9,736 nt of DNA from JBAZCO01 sp041654915 (GTDB taxonomy: Bacteria; Bacillota; Clostridia; Christensenellales; DTU072), in assembly GCA_041654915.1 (NCBI GenBank), contig JBAZCO010000068.1, positions 1 through 9,736 of the forward strand, in the 5' to 3' direction. The translations under genes and the position numbers were made by a program. Under the pieces are notes generated by a model. The model did no database searches. It worked only from the letters and a program-made list of their open reading frames with translations, and had not been told where the DNA came from. Below, one piece after another: positions 1 to 7,669 of the stretch; position 1 is the stretch's first letter; each line of letters starts with the position of its first letter.

Positions 1-2
1 CT

Positions 3-1952
3 ACTTTCTATTCACTCCCCATAGAGGGTATGATTGAATACAGAACAGGTATTAGCGGCGCAAACTATAACAAGTATTCTGCTCTTGCAGGAAAAATAGC
101 AGCTGCTGGTGCAGACAACGAAGATTTTGATGATTTCACCGAGGCAGAACAAGAAGTTTTCTGGGGCGAAGCTTTAGAAGCAGGCGGCAAGAAGTTTGCA
201 CAAGAAATCTTAGATTATGTGGCAGTAAATTATTTTAATGAAGGTTTTGCCGCATACTTTGGAGCGCTTGACCTTGCAGACATTTTGGCAAGCGACGGTC
301 TTAGCATAGCTGCCGCTATGAGAATGTGGGGCTTTGGCGGCTGGACAAAAACTGATGATGAGTTTGACGGCGGCTTTAAAGACAGCATGGACAATGTCTA
401 TGACCTTGTAGACGAATTCCCCACAATCGATGATTTTTGGGCATGCATTCATGACGCATACGGCGATGACTTGTCCGACGCTGGCATCAACTACGAGTCC
501 GTAGGCACATCAATAACCAAGTTTGTAAGCGATGAGTTTATTTTGATTGAAGTTTCAAAACTAGGCGAAGATGCAATACAAGAGTATGACAACATCAGCG
601 GCATTGTTAAGACCAGCGATTATACCCTAACAATCACAATGACAAAGTTTGACGCAACCGCAATTTATAAGCTTGGTCTTTCTGTTGCTCCCCTCCACTA
701 CTATGGAAATGCTGCAGACTATGACTATGACAACGATAAGTTTGGTTTTGAGAAAAACGACCTATCTGCTGTTGAAAGCAAGACCACCAAGCCCATGGGC
801 GCAGGACCTTATAAGTTTGATAAGTTTGAAAATGGTATAGTATACTTTACAGCAAACGACAAATATTACAAAGGCACACCCAAAATTCAAACCATACACT
901 TTAGAGAGACCAGCGATTCTGATAAGATTTCTGGTGTAATTGCCGGTACATTTGATATCACCGACCCCTCTATAAGTGCGGCGGCAGTAGACCAAATTAA
1001 AGATGCCAACACAAATAACACAATGAACGGTAACTTTATTGATACCAACCTTGTTGATAACTTAGGCTATGGCTACATAGGCATCAATGCTAACCGTGTA
1101 AGAGTTGGCACAGCTGATGGCTCAGAGGCATCCAAAAACTTGAGAAAAGCTTATGCTACCCTCTTCGCTGTACATCGTAATGTAGTTATTGACTCATATT
1201 ATGGCGAAAGAGCTGTTGTTATAGAGTATCCTATCTCCAGCACCTCTTGGGCAGCACCCCAACCCACCGACACAGGCTATGCTCTTGCATATTCCGTTGA
1301 TGTTAATGGCGACCCCATTTATGATGCAGAAACGAGCGCTGACGACAAAGTTGCAGCAGCAATTCAAGCGGCGATTGGCTTCTTTGAGGCAGCAGGATTT
1401 ACTAGGACAGGCGGTAAGTTTACCGATGTACCAGAAATCACAGCTCACATCCCCGCAGACGGCACGGGCGACCACCCCGCATTCTTAATTCTCACCAATG
1501 CAAAGGCTGACCTTGCAACTATTGGTGTAACCCTTCATATAACTGACTATGCTAACTCCGCCGACTTCTGGCCCGTACTGGACGGCAACAATGCAGACAT
1601 CTGGTGTGCAGCTTGGGGCGCAAGCATAGACCCTGATATGGAGCAAGTATATCATAGTGCCAACTCTCTCATTAAACCCGGTGGCGGCACAAGCAATAAG
1701 TACAATATTGTTGATGCCGAACTTGACGAAATGATTAAAGATGCAAAATCTACTTCCGACCGTGCTTATAGAAAGACCACTTATAAAGAGGCTCTTGAAC
1801 TTATCATGGATTGGGGCGTAGAAATACCCATCTACCAGAGGAAAAACGCAGTTATATTTAGTCCAGAGCGTGTAGACCTTGACACCTTGACCCCCGACAT
1901 CACCACATTCTGGGGTTGGATGAACGACATTGAGAACTTGGAAATGAAATAA
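3..1952 (+). CDS. oppA: Peptide-type ABC transporter substrate-binding protein (SBP_bac_5 family), 5'-truncated
   Basis: This is the extracytoplasmic solute-binding protein that would capture peptides or similar ligands and deliver them to the OppBC channel. The reading frame is open to the left edge (codons before position 30 read TFYSLPIEG), so the ATG at 30 is internal and the signal peptide, lipobox and first lobe lie outside the window. Family 5 hallmarks are visible: GAGPYKFDKFENG near 798-836, a YIGINANR segment near 1074-1097, an ADIWCAAWGASIDPD segment near 1593-1637, and a C-terminal ...EIPIYQRKNAVIF near 1821-1859. Between the YRTG motif (about 39-50) and the next conserved block (about 588) lie about 175 acidic, aromatic-rich residues, where the family usually has only a short linker. 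The four transporter genes follow directly. The ligand cannot be told from sequence; oppA, dppA and appA are equally possible names. Confidence 0.9.
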   Translation, partial: TFYSLPIEGMIEYRTGISGANYNKYSALAGKIAAAGADNEDFDDFTEAEQEVFWGEALEAGGKKFAQEILDYVAVNYFNEGFAAYFGALDLADILASDGLSIAAAMRMWGFGGWTKTDDEFDGGFKDSMDNVYDLVDEFPTIDDFWACIHDAYGDDLSDAGINYESVGTSITKFVSDEFILIEVSKLGEDAIQEYDNISGIVKTSDYTLTITMTKFDATAIYKLGLSVAPLHYYGNAADYDYDNDKFGFEKNDLSAVESKTTKPMGAGPYKFDKFENGIVYFTANDKYYKGTPKIQTIHFRETSDSDKISGVIAGTFDITDPSISAAAVDQIKDANTNNTMNGNFIDTNLVDNLGYGYIGINANRVRVGTADGSEASKNLRKAYATLFAVHRNVVIDSYYGERAVVIEYPISSTSWAAPQPTDTGYALAYSVDVNGDPIYDAETSADDKVAAAIQAAIGFFEAAGFTRTGGKFTDVPEITAHIPADGTGDHPAFLILTNAKADLATIGVTLHITDYANSADFWPVLDGNNADIWCAAWGASIDPDMEQVYHSANSLIKPGGGTSNKYNIVDAELDEMIKDAKSTSDRAYRKTTYKEALELIMDWGVEIPIYQRKNAVIFSPERVDLDTLTPDITTFWGWMNDIENLEMK

Positions 1953-1977
1953 GCATTTTCACAGCAACTTAGCAATT

Positions 1978-2013
1978 TTTTTGAGGAGTCCGCATTAGCG
2001 GACTCCTCAAAAA
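1978..2013. repeat. Strong palindrome (16-bp stem, 4-nt loop) in the oppA-oppB gap
   Basis: GAGGAGTCCGC (1983-1993) pairs perfectly with GCGGACTCCTC (1998-2008) around an ATTA loop. TTTTT (1978-1982) pairs with AAAAA (2009-2013), giving 16 continuous pairs. The T tract comes before the stem and the A tract after it, which is the reverse of an intrinsic terminator, and this holds on both strands. A 3' stabiliser of the oppA transcript or a processing or pausing element is therefore more likely than full termination. Such hairpins between binding-protein and permease genes are a known way of keeping binding protein in excess; that role is inferred here. Confidence 0.85.
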
Positions 2014-2029
2014 CTTGAAAAATGATTAC

Positions 2030-2044
2030 TGCACACTTTGTGCA
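2030..2044. repeat. Small perfect dyad upstream of oppB
   Basis: TGCACA (2030-2035), spacer CTT, then TGTGCA (2039-2044) form a perfect 6-bp inverted repeat, 16 bases downstream of the large palindrome and 12 bases before the oppB ribosome binding site. It could be a short RNA hairpin or a protein-binding dyad. No function is shown by the sequence. Confidence 0.5.
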
Positions 2045-2056
2045 TAAAAGATGGAG

Positions 2057-2064
2057 AAAAGGAA
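2057..2064 (+). promoter_or_regulatory. Ribosome binding site that fixes the oppB start
   Basis: AAAAGGAA lies 6 bases upstream of the ATG at 2071. An in-frame TTG at 2038 would add 11 non-hydrophobic residues (CIKDGEKELI...) and has no purine-rich site before it, so the ATG is preferred. Confidence 0.7.
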
Positions 2065-2070
2065 CTTATA

Positions 2071-3057
2071 ATGCTTAAGTTTATACTAAAAAGGTTATTA
2101 TTAAGCGTGGGAATCTTATTTGCGGTTATGTTTATCATATATAACATAATGAGGGCTTTGCCTACGCAATATATCGAAACTGTTGCAAGAAGTTTATCTA
2201 CCCAGTCCGGCTCATTGGATTACAAAGAATGGTTAATCTTGCTCAAGAACATGTACGGCTTAGATGATAATATTTTCAAGGGATTTTTCACTTGGTTTGG
2301 CAGAGCTGTTAAGGGCGACTTCGGCGATTCTTGGTATTACACAGTACCTGTTACCCAAAAGTTTAGGGAAGTTATTTGGTTTAGCTTTTATTTGGGCGCA
2401 GCATCCTTTGTTTTGCAAATGGCAATATCCATACCCCTTGGTGTATTGGCAGCAAGAAAACAATATAGCGCTACTGACTATTCGGTAACGGTATTTTCGC
2501 TAATAGGCATTTCACTGCCCACTTTCTTTGTGGCTACAATATTAAAGCTTGTTTTTGCCGTGCAGCTCAAATGGTTTGATATTGGCGGCAGGGTGAGCCG
2601 TGACTACGAAACACTATCACAGTTTGGCAAGATTTTAGACCAAGCAAAACAGTTTATATTGCCTACCATCACTTTGGTGATTACAGGCATTGGCGGTATG
2701 ATGCGCTACACAAGAACAAATATGCTAGAAGTCCTTAACTCCGACTACATTAGAACAGCACGAGCAAAGGGCTTGCCCGAAAGAAAGGTGATTAATCACC
2801 ACGCTTTCCGCAACACTTTAATACCCATTGTTACAATAATGGGCGGCTCTCTCCCCGGGCTTTTTGCAGGGGCGCTAATTACCGAAACATTGTTTAGTTT
2901 GGGCGGCATAGGCTTTACTTCTTATAACGCTATGACCAACGGCGATGTTCCGTTTACTATGTTCTATCTTACCTTTATGGCAGTGCTGACGCTTGCTGGC
3001 ACGCTAATTGCAGATATTATGTATGCAATTGTAGACCCTAGGGTAAGAGTGGGCTAG
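2071..3057 (+). CDS. oppB: Peptide ABC transporter permease, OppB/DppB type
   Basis: OppB is one of the two membrane subunits that form the translocation channel. The protein is 328 aa, normal for the family. It opens with the typical MLKFILKRLLLSVGILFAV helix. A periplasm-side segment with LLKNMYGLD, GDFGDSW and a tyrosine pair follows, then further membrane helices from about residue 100. The cytoplasmic EAA coupling loop is at about 225-252 (SDYIRTARAKGLPERKVINHHAFRN...), and the protein ends in the family's common DPRVR motif. The ATG at 2071 is chosen for its AAAAGGAA site and because the hydrophobic helix starts right after it. oppC begins 10 bp downstream with its AGGAGG overlapping this stop codon. 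Unlike the neighbouring subunits, OppB shows no large insertion. Confidence 0.93.
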   Translation: MLKFILKRLLLSVGILFAVMFIIYNIMRALPTQYIETVARSLSTQSGSLDYKEWLILLKNMYGLDDNIFKGFFTWFGRAVKGDFGDSWYYTVPVTQKFREVIWFSFYLGAASFVLQMAISIPLGVLAARKQYSATDYSVTVFSLIGISLPTFFVATILKLVFAVQLKWFDIGGRVSRDYETLSQFGKILDQAKQFILPTITLVITGIGGMMRYTRTNMLEVLNSDYIRTARAKGLPERKVINHHAFRNTLIPIVTIMGGSLPGLFAGALITETLFSLGGIGFTSYNAMTNGDVPFTMFYLTFMAVLTLAGTLIADIMYAIVDPRVRVG

Positions 3058-3067
3058 GAGGCGAGCT

Positions 3068-4993
3068 ATGAAAAGAGATATGAAAAATCAAGACAACCTC
3101 CGCAACGAGGTGCTAAACGACACAAACCGCATAAACAACGCTCCCGAAATGGACGAAAAACCGCCAATCGAAAGACCGCAACAAGCGCTAGACGACACAA
3201 GGCGGGTAAAAGTACTTTCCCCAGGTAGGTTGGTATTCAAACGCTTTATGCGCAGTAAGCTTGCAATCGCAGGCTCATGGATACTTATCTTTATGTTTGC
3301 ATTTGCTTTTTTGGGCGGCTTGATTAGCCCCTATAAGCAAGAAGAAATTTTCTTCAAATATGGCCCGCTTATTTCCGAATACGGGCGTGCTATTGTGAGA
3401 ACAGAATATGACAACATTATTATCAACCCCGATGTAGAAGTGCATCGCAATGTTCGCACAAAGACTAACTCCAATATCGCCTCTTTTACAGAGGGACAAA
3501 CGGAAAAAACCATAATTCATGATGGCGAAGAATACTTGATGGAAAAATTTGGCGACAACGCCTATCTAACAAGCAAAATAGAGTATGTTACTATTGGCGA
3601 TTACAATCAAAAACTATCAATATTCGTTGGCAAAGTTGACTATAATACCCCCGCTTTTATATCAATGATAGAAGAGAACTTAAGCAACACAAGCTTTGAA
3701 TATCAAGACGAATCATTTTTAATAAATAAAACGGGAGGGTTTTTATACAAAGTAATTAAAAGAATGCCCAAACAAGAGGCATATATATCTACCAATTTGG
3801 TATTTGATATGTATGTGGTTGGCACTTCTATTACAGATGAATTTAAAATACTTGCCCTTAAAAATATAGACGAGGATACATTCACATACGATGGCACAGA
3901 TTACACCGTTTCCCAAACCGAAGAAGATTTATTTTTAATCTCAAAAGTCGAGGGTGGCAAGAGTGTTTCCTTTGCCAATATGTCCCGTTTTGTTGTAAGA
4001 AGACAAAATGGAGAGGACACCATACCCATAGACTTCAAACTTGAAGTACAAAAGTTTATTTTAGGAATGGAGGAAGAGGGGCAACAAAAAGCAGAGTTTA
4101 CCTATAAAATATACGATACAGAACTAATTCTTGATGAAGAAGAAACAGAAGAAGAGGATATAATCATTGATGAACCCAATGCGCCCGCAGTACTTTCCGA
4201 GAGTTTGTTTATCGTAGAAAGACAGTACGACTTATATGTTATCAAAAATGAGCAAATTAAAAAACTCATTGATATTTACTCTACTCCCACAGGCGAACAT
4301 TGGTTAGGCACTGATGCCAACGGTATGGATGTCTTGACCCGTATGATGTACGGCGGCAGAATATCACTAATGATAGGCTTTATTGTTATTATTATAGAAG
4401 TGATTATAGGTGTAATTTTGGGCGGTATTGCAGGATACTTTGGCAAGTGGGTAGACCAACTTATTATGCGTATCGTCGATATCTTTAACTGTATACCATT
4501 CTTGCCCCTTATGATAATTATTGGCTCTGTGTTTGACAAAATGCAGTTAGACCCATACGACAGAATTATGTACCTAATGCTAATTCTTGGTGTCTTGGGC
4601 TGGCCGGGCATTGCAAGGCTGGTAAGAGGGCAGATACTGTCGCTAAGAGAACAAGAATTTATGATTGCCGCCGAGGCAACGGGGCTTTCGGCAAAGAGGC
4701 GCATATTTAGGCATCTTGTACCCAATGTTATGCCGCAATTAATCGTTACCGCAACTATGGGGCTTGGCGGAATTATTATTACCGAGTCCACTCTATCCTT
4801 CTTAGGGTTGGGCGCAAAGTACCCGCTTGCTACTTGGGGAGCTATGATTAATAGTGTTAGCGATGCCGCATCCCTTGTTAACTATACTTATATTTGGATA
4901 CCGATAGGACTACTCATTTGTTTGACGGTTATAGCTTTCAACTTTGTTGGCGACGGGTTGCGTGACGCTTTCGACCCCAAGATGAAAAGGTAG
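3068..4993 (+). CDS. oppC: Peptide ABC transporter permease, OppC/DppC type, with a large extracytoplasmic insertion
   Basis: OppC is the second channel-forming membrane subunit. The protein is 641 aa, about twice the usual 300. Residues 1-50 are a charged cytoplasmic tail. LSPGRLVFKRFMRSKLAIAG and the first membrane helix (about 66-86) match the OppC N-terminal domain. About 300 residues then separate this helix from the normal continuation at about 405 (TGEHWLGTDANGMDVLTRMMYGGR). The rest is canonical: the EAA loop is at about 530-557 (EFMIAAEATGLSAKRRIFRH...), followed by ESTLSFLGLG and a GDGLRDAFDPK end. By helix topology the insertion faces outside. It contains about three degenerate 61-residue repeats and an acidic EEETEEEDIIID stretch (357-368). 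AGGAGG at 3056-3061 is an excellent ribosome binding site 6 bases before the ATG. Function as a permease is secure; the role of the insertion is unknown. Confidence 0.92.
   Translation: MKRDMKNQDNLRNEVLNDTNRINNAPEMDEKPPIERPQQALDDTRRVKVLSPGRLVFKRFMRSKLAIAGSWILIFMFAFAFLGGLISPYKQEEIFFKYGPLISEYGRAIVRTEYDNIIINPDVEVHRNVRTKTNSNIASFTEGQTEKTIIHDGEEYLMEKFGDNAYLTSKIEYVTIGDYNQKLSIFVGKVDYNTPAFISMIEENLSNTSFEYQDESFLINKTGGFLYKVIKRMPKQEAYISTNLVFDMYVVGTSITDEFKILALKNIDEDTFTYDGTDYTVSQTEEDLFLISKVEGGKSVSFANMSRFVVRRQNGEDTIPIDFKLEVQKFILGMEEEGQQKAEFTYKIYDTELILDEEETEEEDIIIDEPNAPAVLSESLFIVERQYDLYVIKNEQIKKLIDIYSTPTGEHWLGTDANGMDVLTRMMYGGRISLMIGFIVIIIEVIIGVILGGIAGYFGKWVDQLIMRIVDIFNCIPFLPLMIIIGSVFDKMQLDPYDRIMYLMLILGVLGWPGIARLVRGQILSLREQEFMIAAEATGLSAKRRIFRHLVPNVMPQLIVTATMGLGGIIITESTLSFLGLGAKYPLATWGAMINSVSDAASLVNYTYIWIPIGLLICLTVIAFNFVGDGLRDAFDPKMKR
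3509..4060 (+). repeat. Degenerate ~61-residue protein repeats inside the OppC insertion
   Basis: Three stretches of OppC, starting at residues 148, 209 and 271, share a spacing of 61-62 residues and a pattern: Thr/Ser, an aromatic or acidic DG-type turn, a short hydrophobic strand, then a Tyr/Phe-Leu strand ending in Lys. Examples are HDGEEYLMEK, YQDESFLINK and YDGTDYTVSQ, each followed by a second strand (AYLTSK, LYKVIK, LFLISK). A weaker fourth copy is at residues 374-393 (SESLFIVERQYDLYVIK). The DNA copies are not alike, so these are old protein repeats. They were identified by eye only. Confidence 0.55.
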
Positions 4994-5000
4994 GTGCAAT

Positions 5001-6209
5001 ATGGCGGATAAAAACTTGAAAAATAAAATAGTAGATAAAATAAAGTCCTTAGTTGCTAAAAAAGAGAGGCACGACGCCAACTATATTTCGGCAAAGGAAT
5101 CTCGCAGAATATCCAAATCCAACAGGAAAATAACCGATGCGATAGAAAGACAGAGAAAGAGAAAAAATATTCCCGAGTCCGAATATCTAACGACAATGAA
5201 AGACCCCAATAATGTTGTTGAGTTTGACGACCTGCATACCTACTTCTTTACCGATATAGGTACAGTAAAAGCCGTGGACGGGGTATCATTTGAAGTGCCA
5301 AGGGGCAAGACCGTTGGCATAGTTGGGGAGTCGGGTTGCGGCAAAAGTGTAACTAGCCTTTCCCTTATGCAGCTTGTACAGCGTCCGCAAGGGCAAACCA
5401 TTAAGGGCGAAATTCGCTTTAACACGGGCGACACCGCATATAATATCCCCAAGACCCCCGAGAAAGTTATGCAAAAGCTAAGGGGCAATAAAATGGCTAT
5501 GGTATTCCAAGAGCCTATGACAAGCCTAAACCCTGTTTTTCGTATTGGCGCACAGGTGTCCGAGGTATTGGAGCTTCACCACCCCGAAATGACTAAAGAT
5601 GAGCGCAAAACAAGGAGCATAGAGCTTTTGGAGCTTGTGGGTATAGCTAACTGCGAGGGTGTGTATAAAATGTTCCCGCACGAACTTTCTGGCGGTATGC
5701 GGCAAAGAGTGGTTATTGCTATGGCTTTGGCTTGCAACCCCCGTCTTATAATAGCAGATGAACCCACCACTGCGCTTGATGTTACCATTCAAGCACAAAT
5801 TTTAGACCTTTTGTTAAACTTAAAAGACAAAATTAACAGCAGCATTATGCTCATCACCCACGACCTTGGCGTAATTGCCGAAATGGCGGACTATGTAGTG
5901 GTTATGTATGCGGGCAGAGTGGTGGAAAAGGGTACGGCAGAGGAAGTTTTTAATCATCCTTCTCATCCCTATACTATCGGGCTTATGAAGTCCAAACCCG
6001 TTGTAGGCAAGGTAATAGACCGCCTTTACAACATTCCCGGCAATGTTCCCAATCCTATTGATATGCCCAACTATTGCTACTTCAAGGACAGATGCGAAAT
6101 GCGTATCCCAATGTGCGACGGTGAATATCCTCCTATGATTCAACTTTCACCAACACATTTTGTCGCTTGTTACAGATACTTTGAGGAAAAGGAGGTTGAT
6201 AAAAAATGA
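5001..6209 (+). CDS. oppD: Peptide ABC transporter ATP-binding subunit, OppD/DppD type
   Basis: OppD is a cytoplasmic ATPase that pairs with OppF to power import. The protein is 402 aa. Walker A is GESGCGKS (109-116), the Q-loop glutamine is Q170, the signature is LSGGM (229-233), Walker B is LIIADEP (249-255) and the switch histidine is H287, all intact. The C-terminal oligopeptide-transporter region has cysteines C359, C365, C372 and C390 in the C-x5-C-x6-C-x17-C pattern, which in structurally studied DppD/OppD proteins holds a [4Fe-4S] cluster. Residues 1-70 form a Lys/Arg-rich extension absent from typical members, which begin close to VVEFDDLHTYF. The ATG at 5001 is 7 bp after oppC, with GGTAGGTG upstream. 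An internal ATG at codon 66 has no ribosome binding site, so the extension is likely real. The stop overlaps the oppF start. Confidence 0.93.
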   Translation: MADKNLKNKIVDKIKSLVAKKERHDANYISAKESRRISKSNRKITDAIERQRKRKNIPESEYLTTMKDPNNVVEFDDLHTYFFTDIGTVKAVDGVSFEVPRGKTVGIVGESGCGKSVTSLSLMQLVQRPQGQTIKGEIRFNTGDTAYNIPKTPEKVMQKLRGNKMAMVFQEPMTSLNPVFRIGAQVSEVLELHHPEMTKDERKTRSIELLELVGIANCEGVYKMFPHELSGGMRQRVVIAMALACNPRLIIADEPTTALDVTIQAQILDLLLNLKDKINSSIMLITHDLGVIAEMADYVVVMYAGRVVEKGTAEEVFNHPSHPYTIGLMKSKPVVGKVIDRLYNIPGNVPNPIDMPNYCYFKDRCEMRIPMCDGEYPPMIQLSPTHFVACYRYFEEKEVDKK

Positions 6210-7423
6210 GTGACACTAATAATAAATGTCCTGCACCAGTAACTTTTATCGATAAGGTTAAAAACTATTTTAATAGTAAGTTAGACACCGTCATTCGCTT
6301 TGTAAAGGCGGCTATACGCTTTGTAAAAAATCCTGCCGCTTTTATCCGTGCGGAAAAAAAGAGAAGGGCGGATATCATTAACGATGTATATGAGCCAATC
6401 GTACACAACCCCGAAAATGTGTTGGAAGTGTCTGGCTTAAAAGAGTACTTCCCTATTAAAGCAGGCTTTTTTAGGCGAACCGTTGGCTATGTAAAGGCTG
6501 TTGACGGGGTTACCTTCAACATAAAAAAAGGTACAACAATGGGGCTTGTTGGTGAGTCTGGTTGCGGCAAAACCACCGTGGGTAGGACAATTCTCCGCCT
6601 TTACGACAAGACGGGCGGACAAACGCTGTTTAATGGCGATGATATCAACAAGCTGTCACGAAAAGAATTGCGTGCGTTAAGACCCAAGCTGCAAATAGTT
6701 TTCCAAGACCCATACTCTAGTCTTTCTCCCCGCTTGCCCGTTGGCGAGATTATTGGCGAGGCAGTGAGAGAACATAAAATTGTGCCAAAAGACGAGTTTG
6801 ACGACTACATTACAAAAATAATGCACGCTTGCGGGTTGCAAGAGTATCACAAAGATAGATACCCACACGAGTTTTCCGGCGGGCAAAGGCAAAGAATTTG
6901 TATTGCAAGAGCTTTGGCGCTTGACCCAAGCTTTATCGTTTGCGACGAGCCTGTTTCTGCGCTGGATGTGTCCATTCAAGCGCAAATTATCAACCTTTTG
7001 AAAGACTTGCAAAAAGAGTTTGGCTTAACTTACCTATTTATATCACACGACCTTTCTGTTGTAGAACATATATCTAACACCGTTGGAGTTATGTATCTTG
7101 GCAATATTGTAGAGTTTGCCAACACACGGGATTTGTTCGACAAACCCTTGCATCCCTACACGGTTGCGTTATTTAGCGCTATCCCCGTACCCGACCCCAA
7201 CCTAAAGATGAAGCGCATCATTCTTGAGGGGCATATGCCCTCACCCGCAAATCCGCCATCGGGCTGCAAGTTCCATACCAGATGCCAAAAGCGTATGGAT
7301 GTCTGCTCCCAAGTTGCGCCACGCACAATAGAGGCGGAGGAGGGGCATTTTGTATCCTGCCACCTTTACGACAAGGAAATTATGGGGGATACGGTGTATA
7401 CCGTAAATGAAAAAACAGAATAA
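6206..7423 (+). CDS. oppF: Peptide ABC transporter ATP-binding subunit, OppF/DppF type
   Basis: OppF is the second cytoplasmic ATPase of the importer. The protein is 405 aa. Walker A is GESGCGKT (116-123), the Q-loop residue is Q167, the signature is FSGGQ (223-227), Walker B is FIVCDEP (243-249) and the switch histidine is H281. The C-terminus has C354, C360, C367 and C385 in the same four-cysteine spacing as OppD. A FFRRTVGYVKAVDGV segment (88-102) is typical of the OppF rather than the OppD half. About 73 residues precede the ABC domain, with an amphipathic basic stretch containing a duplicated RFVK heptad (31-41). The ATG overlaps the oppD stop (ATGA, 6206-6209) and AAAAGGAGG lies at 6187-6195, implying translational coupling. 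The last 17 bases overlap the next small gene. Confidence 0.93.
   Translation: MSDTNNKCPAPVTFIDKVKNYFNSKLDTVIRFVKAAIRFVKNPAAFIRAEKKRRADIINDVYEPIVHNPENVLEVSGLKEYFPIKAGFFRRTVGYVKAVDGVTFNIKKGTTMGLVGESGCGKTTVGRTILRLYDKTGGQTLFNGDDINKLSRKELRALRPKLQIVFQDPYSSLSPRLPVGEIIGEAVREHKIVPKDEFDDYITKIMHACGLQEYHKDRYPHEFSGGQRQRICIARALALDPSFIVCDEPVSALDVSIQAQIINLLKDLQKEFGLTYLFISHDLSVVEHISNTVGVMYLGNIVEFANTRDLFDKPLHPYTVALFSAIPVPDPNLKMKRIILEGHMPSPANPPSGCKFHTRCQKRMDVCSQVAPRTIEAEEGHFVSCHLYDKEIMGDTVYTVNEKTE
6296..6327 (+). repeat. Short direct repeat (11 bp, period 21) at the start of oppF
   Basis: CGCTTTGTAAA occurs at 6296-6306 and again at 6317-6327. The 21-bp period keeps the frame and duplicates the peptide RFVK seven residues apart in the N-terminal extension of OppF, in keeping with two turns of an amphipathic helix. 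Confidence 0.7.
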
Positions 7424-7667
7424 GAAAAAAAAGATTGATACTTTTGAGGACGACGGCAGAGTAATCGCTCCAATGAATGTGGATGGTATGCCGTGGTACA
7501 CCCCAAAGCGTTCCCAAACGAGTGACCAAGAACAACCGCCTCTGGATAAAAAGGAAACACGAAGTTTTATGTTTTCTGCATTACTAGCGGCACTATTGGT
7601 GAGCGCAGTATTTATTATAGCGGCGGCGCTGCTTATACTCTTTGCCACCAAGATTTGGTTAAAATAA
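7407..7667 (+). CDS. Small single-pass membrane protein of unknown function
   Basis: I do not recognise this 86-aa protein. It has a very basic start (MKKQNKKKKI), a hydrophilic, proline-containing middle (PWYTPKRSQT, EQPPLDKKETR) and one membrane helix at about 57-80, ending five or six residues before the C-terminus. The basic residues before the helix suggest that the N-terminus is cytoplasmic. The start overlaps the end of oppF by 17 bp and has only a distant GGGGGA (7384-7389) as a ribosome binding site, so translation is probably coupled to oppF. An A8 run (7425-7432) early in the gene could allow polymerase slippage. The gene lies between oppF and another small membrane protein, so co-expression with the importer is likely, but a role in transport is only a guess. 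Confidence 0.7.
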   Translation: MKKQNKKKKIDTFEDDGRVIAPMNVDGMPWYTPKRSQTSDQEQPPLDKKETRSFMFSALLAALLVSAVFIIAAALLILFATKIWLK

Positions 7668-7669
7668 CT

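Noticed and set aside
30..32. ATG as the true start of the binding protein
   Set aside because: The frame is open upstream to the window edge, there is no signal peptide after this ATG, and the residues before it continue family-like sequence.
1976..2013. Classic intrinsic terminator after oppA
   Set aside because: The stem is strong, but the T tract precedes it and an A tract follows it on both strands.
2015..2048. Internal promoter for oppB (TTGAAA with CATAAA)
   Set aside because: The spacing is 22 bp and the -10 match is poor. It cannot be supported.
2038..2070. TTG start adding 11 residues to OppB
   Set aside because: It has no ribosome binding site, whereas AAAAGGAA is well placed before the ATG at 2071, directly ahead of the first membrane helix.
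4276..4791. 171-aa reverse-strand reading frame within oppC
   Set aside because: It is a shadow of the conserved OppC coding frame, with no ribosome binding site and no recognisable family.
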